Below, one piece after another: positions 6,046-10,725 of a stretch of 10,725 nucleotides of DNA. The stretch is from NCBI GenBank assembly GCA_019239785.1, contig JAFAZM010000284.1:1-10725 (forward strand), written 5' to 3'. Both the position numbers and the translations under genes were made by a program. How positions within the stretch are numbered: the stretch's first letter is position 1; every line of letters starts with the position of its first letter. The DNA is from Sphingomonadaceae bacterium. GTDB taxonomy: Bacteria; Pseudomonadota; Alphaproteobacteria; Sphingomonadales; Sphingomonadaceae. A model generated the notes under the pieces. It saw only the letters and a program-made list of their open reading frames with translations. It was not told where the DNA came from and searched no databases.

Positions 6046-7392
6046 ATGCTCTCCGTCCAAGAAGCCGAGGGTCGCGCCGCCGACCTGGTCGCGGCCGCAC
6101 TGAAGGCCGGCGCCGACGCCGCCGACGTCCTCTACCTCGGCGATTCCGCCACCGAGGTACAGGTCCGCCTCGGCGAGTTGGAGGACGTGACCCGCTCCGA
6201 AGGCGAGGAGATCGGCCTGCGCTTCTTCGTCGGCCAGCGTTCGGCCAGCGTCTCCTCCTCCGACCTCTCCGCCGACGCGCTTACCGCCCTGGTCGAGCGC
6301 GCCGCGGCAATGGCGCGCGAGGCACCCGAGGATCCTTATGCCGGCCTCGCGCCGGACGACCGGCTGCTGCGCGGCGACGCGCCGGAGCTCGAGGCCGACG
6401 ATGGCGAGGATCCTTCGCCGGTCGCGCTGAAGGAACGGGCGCTGGCGATAGAGGAGGCCGCGCGCGCGATCCCCGGCGTCACCAATTCGGAGGGTGCCGG
6501 GATGAGCGCCGGCCGCTCCGTCGTCGCGCTCGCCACCAGCCAGGGCTTCGCCCGCGGCTATGCGACCAGCGGCTATAATGCATCCGCGAGCGTAATCGCC
6601 GGCACCGGCGCCGGCATGCAGCGCGATTATGCCAGCCATTCGACCCGCCACCTCGCCGACCTCGACGGGCCGGAGGCCATCGGCCGGCTCGCCGGGGAGC
6701 GTGCGGTCAAGCGGCTCGATCCGCAGAAGCTCGCCAGCGGCGCGATGCCGGTCCTCTTCGATCCGCGCGTCGGCGGCAGCCTGATCGGCCATCTGCTCGG
6801 CGCCCTCTCCGGTCCCGCCGTGGCCCGCAAGACCAGCTTCCTGCTCGGCCGCGGGGAGGAGGATCTGTTCGATCCCGCCATCGTCATCGTCGACGATCCG
6901 CACCGCCGCCGCGGCCTGCGCTCCAAGCCGTTCGACGGCGAGGGCGTCGCCACCGCGACCCGGCGGCTGGTCGAGCATGGCCGGCTGACCGGCTGGCTGC
7001 TGAACAGCGCCTCGGCCCGGCAATTGGGCCTGGAGACGACCGGCAATGCCAGCCGCGGTATCGGCGGCGCGCCGGGCGCTGGCGCGACCAACGTCCATCT
7101 GGAGGCGGGGCCGCTGAGCCCCGCGGCGCTGATGGCCGACGTGAAGCTCGGCCTCTACGTCACCGAATTGATCGGCAGCGCGGTCAATCCGGTGACCGGC
7201 GATTACAGCCGCGGCGCCTCGGGCTTCCTGATCGCCGACGGCGCGCTCGCCGCGCCGGTCGCCGAGATCACCATCGCCGGCAATCTGCTCGACATGTTCC
7301 GCGCGATGACCGCTGCGAACGACCTCGAGCATCGCCGCTCGGTCAATACCCCTACCCTGCGCATCGAAGGGATGATCGTCGCCGGTGCTTGA
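6046..7392 (+). CDS. pmbA: Metallopeptidase-family protein PmbA/TldE
   Basis: A 448-residue member of the TldD/PmbA (U62) family. In Escherichia coli TldD and TldE (PmbA) form a heterodimeric cytoplasmic protease that trims the microcin B17 precursor and degrades the antitoxin CcdA. The HExxxH zinc motif of the TldD subunit is absent, which points to the non-catalytic TldE subunit. Supporting landmarks are RSEGEEIGLRFFVG (50-63), PFDGEG (295-300), TELIGSAVNPVTGDYSRGASGF (373-393) and EITIAGNLLDM (407-417). The N-terminus MLSVQEAE fits the family, although no strong Shine-Dalgarno precedes ATG 6046. It starts 36 bp after ubiA and overlaps the next gene by 8 bp. A tldD partner is not in this window. 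What it processes in this organism is unknown. Confidence 0.92.
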   Translation: MLSVQEAEGRAADLVAAALKAGADAADVLYLGDSATEVQVRLGELEDVTRSEGEEIGLRFFVGQRSASVSSSDLSADALTALVERAAAMAREAPEDPYAGLAPDDRLLRGDAPELEADDGEDPSPVALKERALAIEEAARAIPGVTNSEGAGMSAGRSVVALATSQGFARGYATSGYNASASVIAGTGAGMQRDYASHSTRHLADLDGPEAIGRLAGERAVKRLDPQKLASGAMPVLFDPRVGGSLIGHLLGALSGPAVARKTSFLLGRGEEDLFDPAIVIVDDPHRRRGLRSKPFDGEGVATATRRLVEHGRLTGWLLNSASARQLGLETTGNASRGIGGAPGAGATNVHLEAGPLSPAALMADVKLGLYVTELIGSAVNPVTGDYSRGASGFLIADGALAAPVAEITIAGNLLDMFRAMTAANDLEHRRSVNTPTLRIEGMIVAGA

Positions 7393-8146
7393 GGAGGTCG
7401 CCCGTATCGCCGAGGAAGCCGGCCGGATCGCCGCCGGACGCTGCGGCACCGACTACAGGACGTGGGAAAAGGTGCCGGGCCACCCGGTCTGCGACGTCGA
7501 CCTCGCCGTCGACGCCTATCTGCGCGAGCAATTGACCGCGCTCGATCCGGAAGCCGGCTGGCTCTCCGAGGAGACGCTCGACGATTCCGACCGGATCGAG
7601 CGGCCGCGGCTCTGGGTCGTCGACCCGATCGACGGCACCCGCGACTATCTGCGCGACCGGCCGGGCTGGTGCGTCTCGGTCGCTTTGGTCGAGGATCGGG
7701 TGCCGGTGCTCGGCGTCCTCGCCGCGCCGGTCCGCGGCGAGCTCTGGACCGCGGCGCGGGGGGAGGGGAGCAGCCGCAACGGCGAGCGCCTCCGCGTCAG
7801 CCGCCGCGCCGAGCTGGCCGGCGCCCGCGTGCCGACCGACAAATTGCCGTCGGTCGACAGCGACCTGGTCGCGGTGGCGAAGCCCAATTCGATCGCGCTC
7901 CGCATCGCTTTGGTGGCTGCCGGCGAAGCCGACCTGGTCGCGACCCTGCGCTGGGGCTTCGAATGGGACATCGCCGCCGCCGCCCTGATCGCCGAGGAAG
8001 CCGGCGCGACGGTGACCGGCGCGCTCGGCCAGCCGCTCGCCTTCAACACCGCCTCGGGCGAAGCCTTCGGCGTGCTCGTCGCCACCCCCGGCATCCATCC
8101 CGCCGCCGTCGAGCGGCTGCGGGAACGGGCGCTGACAGTGGTATGA
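7385..8146 (+). CDS. cysQ: 3'(2'),5'-bisphosphate nucleotidase / inositol monophosphatase family protein (CysQ-like)
   Basis: A 253-residue Mg2+-dependent, lithium-sensitive-type phosphatase. The metal-binding motifs of the family are complete: LSEE at residues 60-63, WVVDPIDGTRDY at 77-88 and EWDIAAAALIAEEAG at 193-207, with the N-terminal PVCDVDLAVD (34-43) in place of the common S-x-x-T-x-A-D. CysQ enzymes recycle 3'-phosphoadenosine 5'-phosphate from sulfate assimilation; related members act on inositol monophosphate or histidinol phosphate, and sequence alone does not separate these securely. The start is GTG at 7385, inside the last codons of pmbA, an 8-bp overlap that suggests coupled translation, with GAAGGGA about 11 bases upstream. 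It is probably the last gene of the ubiA-pmbA-cysQ run, followed by a palindromic repeat. Confidence 0.88.
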   Translation: MLEEVARIAEEAGRIAAGRCGTDYRTWEKVPGHPVCDVDLAVDAYLREQLTALDPEAGWLSEETLDDSDRIERPRLWVVDPIDGTRDYLRDRPGWCVSVALVEDRVPVLGVLAAPVRGELWTAARGEGSSRNGERLRVSRRAELAGARVPTDKLPSVDSDLVAVAKPNSIALRIALVAAGEADLVATLRWGFEWDIAAAALIAEEAGATVTGALGQPLAFNTASGEAFGVLVATPGIHPAAVERLRERALTVV

Positions 8147-8181
8147 GCCCGGAGTACACCGAAGCGGCAGCACCCCGAGGA

Positions 8182-8271
8182 GTCATCCCGGACTTGATCC
8201 GGGATCCATGAACACGGACTGCGAGAACCTGCACGCTCCGTGTTCTGGATCCTGACTTTCGTCAGGATGAC
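8182..8271. repeat. Dispersed inverted repeat after cysQ with perfect hairpins in both arms (GTCATCC ends)
   Basis: GTCAT (8182-8186) pairs with ATGAC at the right end (8267-8271). The left arm hairpin is ATCCCGGA-CTTGA-TCCGGGAT (8185-8205), and the right arm hairpin is ATCCTGAC-TTTC-GTCAGGAT (8249-8268), both perfect 8-bp stems. The inner part GAACACGGA / TCCGTGTTC (8210-8218 with 8237-8245) is a perfect 9-bp stem around an 18-base loop. The two arms can thus fold separately into three hairpins, or together into one long stem. It lies 36 bp downstream of the cysQ stop and may also act as 3' structure for that transcript. There is no T-tract after it. Confidence 0.85.
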
Positions 8272-8354
8272 AGGCGGGCCTCTGACGACCGGCCCAACGG
8301 TCTAACCCGGAACGCCGTTCGTCGAAGGAGATTTCGCAATCGCGCAAAGAAGCG

Positions 8355-8376
8355 TATCCTCCGCGGCGAGAGGATA
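8355..8376 (+). promoter_or_regulatory. Hairpin masking the Shine-Dalgarno of the aspartic protease gene
   Basis: TATCCTC (8355-8361) is perfectly complementary to GAGGATA (8370-8376) across an 8-base loop. The 3' strand of this stem contains the only good Shine-Dalgarno, GAGGA at 8370-8374, 8 bases before ATG 8383. The 5' strand (TCCTC) mimics the anti-Shine-Dalgarno. Folding would therefore occlude the ribosome site, as in RNA thermometers or other translational switches. That the stem forms and regulates in the cell is inference; a 7-bp stem next to a ribosome site can also occur by chance. Confidence 0.4.
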
Positions 8377-8382
8377 AGTGCG

Positions 8383-9444
8383 ATGCGTGACCTGAAAGCC
8401 ATGCCGATCTCCCTGGGCTTCGCGGGCGTGGCTGCGGCGCTGATCCTGGCGGCGCCGCTGCGCGGCCAGGAGCAGCCGACGGCGCCGGCGCCCGCCCCGG
8501 AATCCGCTCAGGCGGCGCCGGCCCAAGCCTCGCCGGCGGAGCCGGTCACGCGGCTGCCCGACCAGGGCACGGCCGAGACGCTCGGCTATCGCACGGACGA
8601 GAACACGCGGATGACGGTGCCGGTGAACATCGCCGGGCATGGTCCATTCAACTTCATCGTCGACACCGGCTCCGAGCGGACCGTCGTCTCGCGCGAGCTG
8701 GCCTCCGACCTCGCGCTCGGCCCGGGCCAGCCGGCGACCGTCCACTCGATGACCGAGGTCAGCGAGGTCCCGACCGTGGTCGTCCAGGGCCTCCGCGTCG
8801 GCCAGCGCACGATGGAGGACATCCAGGCGCCGGCGCTGGCGCGGGTCAATCTCGGCGCCGCCGGCATGCTCGGCGTCGACACGCTGCAGACGCAAAGGGT
8901 GATCTTCGATTTCCAGACCCACCAGATGACGATCATGCCGTCGCGCCGCGCCGATCCGCACTGGCCGGCGGACACGATCGTGGTCACCGCGCGCAGCCGC
9001 TTCGGCCGGCTGATGCTGATCGACGCCTCGATCGACCGGCAGCGGGTCTGGGTCATCGTCGACACCGGCTCGCAGATCAGCGTCGGCAACATGGCGCTGC
9101 GCCGCGCGCTCGAGCAGCGCCACCGCCTCGGCCCGACCGCGCCGATCACCATGATCAGCGTCACCGGCGGCCGGATCACCGCCGAATACAGCATCGCCCG
9201 CCAGATGCGGATCGGCGATGCCGACCTCAACTACATGCCGATCGCCTTCGCCGACGTGCACCCCTTCCGCCAGCTCCAATTGCTCGACCGGCCCGCGATC
9301 CTGCTCGGCATGGACGCCCTCCAGCTCTTCCACCGCGTCTCGGTCGATTTCGCCAACCGGCGGGTGCGGCTGCTGACGCCTGAGAGCTCGCGCAACGGCA
9401 CCGTGCAGTTCGCCGGCGGCCCGGAGATGGCGCGGACACGGTGA
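8383..9444 (+). CDS. Exported protein with two tandem retropepsin-like aspartic protease domains
   Basis: A 353-residue protein. Residues 1-28 form an export signal or N-terminal anchor (hydrophobic 9-25, then APLRGQE), followed by an Ala/Pro-rich linker to about residue 56. Domain 1 (about 77-187) has the catalytic loop FIVDTGSERT with DTGS at 94-97 and the partner motif GMLGVDTLQ...VIFDF (161-177). Domain 2 (about 197-332) repeats the plan with VIVDTGSQIS (DTGS at 227-230) and ILLGMDALQ...VSVDF (306-323). Both catalytic aspartates and both hydrophobic-hydrophobic-Gly motifs are present, so a single chain could make the two-Asp active site that retropepsins build by dimerising. It probably acts in the periplasm; substrates are unknown. 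Bacterial relatives include Caulobacter PerP and Rickettsia APRc, which have one domain. AGAGGA 8 bases before ATG 8383 supports the start. It is a separate unit from cysQ, 236 bp upstream. Confidence 0.88.
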   Translation: MRDLKAMPISLGFAGVAAALILAAPLRGQEQPTAPAPAPESAQAAPAQASPAEPVTRLPDQGTAETLGYRTDENTRMTVPVNIAGHGPFNFIVDTGSERTVVSRELASDLALGPGQPATVHSMTEVSEVPTVVVQGLRVGQRTMEDIQAPALARVNLGAAGMLGVDTLQTQRVIFDFQTHQMTIMPSRRADPHWPADTIVVTARSRFGRLMLIDASIDRQRVWVIVDTGSQISVGNMALRRALEQRHRLGPTAPITMISVTGGRITAEYSIARQMRIGDADLNYMPIAFADVHPFRQLQLLDRPAILLGMDALQLFHRVSVDFANRRVRLLTPESSRNGTVQFAGGPEMARTR

Positions 9445-9455
9445 TGTGAAATCGT

Positions 9456-9537
9456 CGTCATCCCGGCGAAGGCCGGGATCTCGTATCGGAAAGGCGCAGC
9501 GTTGCACCACGAGATACCGGCCTACGCCGGTATGACG
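9456..9537. repeat. Dispersed inverted repeat between convergent genes, with co-varying arm hairpins
   Basis: The arms 9456-9484 and 9509-9537 are complementary at 26 of 29 positions. Each also forms a perfect 8-bp hairpin: ATCCCGGC-GAAG-GCCGGGAT (9460-9479) and ATACCGGC-CTAC-GCCGGTAT (9514-9533). Two of the three differences between arms replace a C:G pair of one hairpin by an A:T pair in the other; the third lies in the loop. It occupies the gap between the protease gene stop (9444) and the convergent stop at 9543. TTTT follows the right arm at 9539-9542, so it may also terminate plus-strand transcription weakly. Confidence 0.88.
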
Positions 9538-9542
9538 CTTTT

Positions 9543-9974
9543 CTACTGGCCGACCTTCGGCACCCCGAGCCGCGGGATCTCGATCTTCGGGCAGCGGTTC
9601 ATCACCACCTTGAGCCCTGCCGCCTCGGCGCGGGCGGCGGCCTCCTCGTTGATCACGCCGATCTGCAGCCAGACCGATTTGGCGCCGGCGGCGATCGCCT
9701 CGTCGACCGCTTCGCCGGCAGCGAGCGGGCGGCGGAAGATGTCGACCATGTCGATCGGCTCGCCGATCTGGGCGAGCTCGCGCCAGACATATTCGCCATG
9801 GACATGCTCGCCGGTGATCTGCGGGTTGACCGGCAGCACCCGGTAGCCGCGGCTCTGCAGATAGGCCATCACGCCGTAGCTCGGCCGGTCGGGCCGGTCT
9901 GAGGCGCCGATCATGGCGATATTGCGGGTCTCCGCCAGCAAGGCGTAGATGTCCTCGTCGCGTTCAAGCGGCAT
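9543..9974 (-). CDS. CoA-binding domain protein, YccU family
   Basis: A 143-residue single-domain Rossmann-fold protein of the CoA_binding_2/YccU family. The nucleotide-binding start NIAMIGASDRPDRPSYGV (residues 18-35), the PVNP turn (48-51), VWLQIGVINEEAA (101-113) and the C-terminal VMNRCPKIE (124-132) are the family hallmarks. It corresponds to the stand-alone CoA-binding domain of acyl-CoA synthetases (ADP-forming), without the ligase or ATP-grasp parts, so a regulatory or CoA-sensing role is plausible but the true function is not established. The start is ATG 9974, preceded by GAGGAG with an 8-base spacer. It lies downstream of mrp on the same strand, 122 bp away with a palindromic repeat (9995-10079) in between, and may be co-transcribed. 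Confidence 0.9.
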   Translation of the reverse strand: MPLERDEDIYALLAETRNIAMIGASDRPDRPSYGVMAYLQSRGYRVLPVNPQITGEHVHGEYVWRELAQIGEPIDMVDIFRRPLAAGEAVDEAIAAGAKSVWLQIGVINEEAAARAEAAGLKVVMNRCPKIEIPRLGVPKVGQ

Positions 9975-9994
9975 GGTCGGGGCTCCTCAGTTTT

Positions 9995-10079
9995 CCGTCA
10001 CTCCCGCGAAAGCGGGAGTCCCGCTTTTGGGTTCCGAAGCAAGGAAGAAGCGGGATTCCCGCTTTCGCGGGAATGACGG
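9995..10079. repeat. Dispersed inverted repeat between mrp and the YccU gene, with co-varying arm hairpins
   Basis: The arms 9995-10026 and 10048-10079 are complementary at 30 of 32 positions. Each contains a perfect 8-bp hairpin: ACTCCCGC-GAAA-GCGGGAGT (10000-10019) and ATTCCCGC-TTTC-GCGGGAAT (10055-10074). The two differences between arms are exactly one base pair of that hairpin, C:G in one and T:A in the other. The second hairpin fits the pattern ATTCCC-8 nt-GGGAAT known for the neisserial dRS3 repeat, a similarity of form that need not mean common origin. It would lie in the mRNA between mrp and the YccU gene, ending 4 bases before that gene's GAGGAG. Confidence 0.9.
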
Positions 10080-10096
10080 CGAGGGGCGCCGGCGTG

Positions 10097-10725
10097 CTAG
10101 CGCGCATCGATCTGCACCAGCATCGCCCGGGCCAAAGCGCCGAACATCTCCGCTTCCTCCCCCTCGCCCGCGGCCGGGGGGCGGCCGGCGTCGGACGCCT
10201 GGCGGATCGACATCCTGAGCGGGATGCGGCCGAGGAAGGGGATGTTCATCACCGCCGCCGCCGCCTCGGCGCCGCCGCTGCCGAACGGGTCGCTGACCTC
10301 GCCGCAATGCGGGCAGGCATAGCCGGCCATGTTCTCGACGAGGCCGATCACGCGCACGTCCATCTTGCGGAACATGTCGATCGCCCGGGCCGCGTCCATC
10401 AGCGAGAGGTCCTGCGGGGTCGAGACGATCACCGCGCCGGCCGGCTTCCACTTCTGAATCAGAGTCGTCTGGACGTCGCCGGTGCCGGGCGGGAGGTCGA
10501 CGATCAGCATTTCGCAATCGCCCCAATCGCCCTCCATCAGGCTGGTCAGCGCGCTCGCCGTCATCGGTCCGCGCCAGGCGACCGCGGTGCCGGGCTCGAT
10601 CAGCTGGCCGATCGAGAGCATCCTGACGCCATGGGTCGGGACCGGCACGATCTGCTGGTCGATCAGCGCGGGCCGGCTGGCATTGCCCATGATCCGCGTC
10701 TGCGAAGGGCCGTAAATGTCCGCGT
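10097..10725 (-). CDS. mrp: Mrp/ApbC family iron-sulfur cluster carrier ATPase (5' end outside window)
   Basis: The frame stays open from the stop at 10097-10099 to the right edge, giving about 209 residues. The first visible ones, ADIYGPSQTRIMG, lie upstream of the first internal ATG (10690), so that ATG is not the true start. They form the family's D-x-D-x-YGPS motif, just after the Walker A loop, which lies beyond the window. Further landmarks are AWRGPM, LIVDLPPGTGD (the Walker B-like switch), STPQDL, GLVENMAGYACPHCG with the CxxC that binds a bridging [4Fe-4S] cluster between subunits, and FLGRIPL. Mrp/ApbC proteins are P-loop NTPases that hold and transfer iron-sulfur clusters in the cytoplasm. 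The N-terminal domain (DUF59-like in many members) cannot be checked. Confidence 0.94.
   Translation of the reverse strand, partial: ADIYGPSQTRIMGNASRPALIDQQIVPVPTHGVRMLSIGQLIEPGTAVAWRGPMTASALTSLMEGDWGDCEMLIVDLPPGTGDVQTTLIQKWKPAGAVIVSTPQDLSLMDAARAIDMFRKMDVRVIGLVENMAGYACPHCGEVSDPFGSGGAEAAAAVMNIPFLGRIPLRMSIRQASDAGRPPAAGEGEEAEMFGALARAMLVQIDAR

Noticed and set aside
4996..7449. A minus-strand open frame continuing about 800 codons upstream of the AlkD-like gene (total 1048 codons)
   Set aside because: It runs antisense to ubiA and pmbA, both of which have clear family motifs. Its composition (Gly, Ala, Arg, Asp, Glu and Gln rich, no domains) is what the complement of GC-rich coding sequence yields. 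The real gene starts at 4995.
8208..8255. Short plus-strand ORF (15 codons) inside the 8182-8271 repeat
   Set aside because: No Shine-Dalgarno, and it lies wholly inside a palindromic element whose structure explains the sequence.
8302..9510. A 402-codon minus-strand frame over the aspartic protease gene
   Set aside because: Antisense shadow; rich in Arg, Asp and His with no domain, while the plus strand has a signal sequence and two DTGS domains.
9995..10079. Palindrome after mrp as an intrinsic terminator
   Set aside because: No T-tract follows the stem on either strand, and the sequence matches the dispersed paired-hairpin family. A stabilising or attenuating effect on the mRNA remains possible.
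1..10725. CRISPR array, tRNA or rRNA gene, prophage or defence island
   Set aside because: No regularly spaced direct repeats, no tRNA-like cloverleaf with conserved T-loop, and no integrase, phage structural or restriction genes were seen. Apart from the IS end, the genes are ordinary chromosomal ones.

Overview
The window looks like a stretch of core chromosome from a high-GC alphaproteobacterium, most likely a sphingomonad (Sphingomonadales). The grounds are the strong G/C third-position bias (long antisense open frames on nearly every gene), the alphaproteobacterial/plant-type glutamate-cysteine ligase, and the mix of housekeeping genes with dispersed palindromic repeats. The assignment is inference from gene content; no rRNA or marker phylogeny is available here.

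Layout, left to right. Positions 1-147 hold the right end of an IS3-family insertion sequence (last 37 codons of the transposase plus a probable terminal repeat). Positions 148-280 are non-coding with short palindromes. The minus strand then carries pip (proline iminopeptidase) and, upstream of it, gshA (glutathione synthesis, step 1), preceded by a possible 22-codon leader ORF. A plus-strand gene for a DUF6445-like protein with a 2-oxoglutarate/Fe(II) oxygenase-like HxD...H...R pattern lies between gshA and rsmE. It ends 1 bp from the stop of rsmE. rsmE (16S rRNA m3U1498 methyltransferase) is translationally coupled by a TGATG overlap to an upstream AlkD-like DNA glycosylase gene. Divergent from these are ubiA (ubiquinone biosynthesis), pmbA/tldE and a cysQ-like phosphatase gene, packed tightly on the plus strand and probably co-transcribed. 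A secreted or periplasmic protein with two tandem retropepsin-like DTGS domains follows. Last, on the minus strand, are a YccU-type CoA-binding protein and the C-terminal two thirds of an Mrp/ApbC iron-sulfur carrier ATPase that runs off the right edge.

The most striking non-coding signal is a set of six imperfect inverted repeats of about 80-100 bp (1252-1343, 2829-2931, 5001-5081, 8182-8271, 9456-9537, 9995-10079), one in nearly every sizeable intergenic gap. Each is a long inverted repeat, and in most of them both arms also contain a small self-complementary hairpin. In the three right-hand elements the two arms differ at positions that change together so that each small hairpin stays perfect. 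This is REP/BIME-like architecture. No RAYT or other transposase that could mobilise them is visible here.

I do not see a clearly new multi-gene system (no defence island, CRISPR, prophage or biosynthetic cluster). The best candidates for undescribed biology are the paired-hairpin repeats, the leader ORF before gshA, the Shine-Dalgarno-masking hairpin before the aspartic protease, the two-domain aspartic protease itself, and the DUF6445-like gene nested antisense between minus-strand genes.
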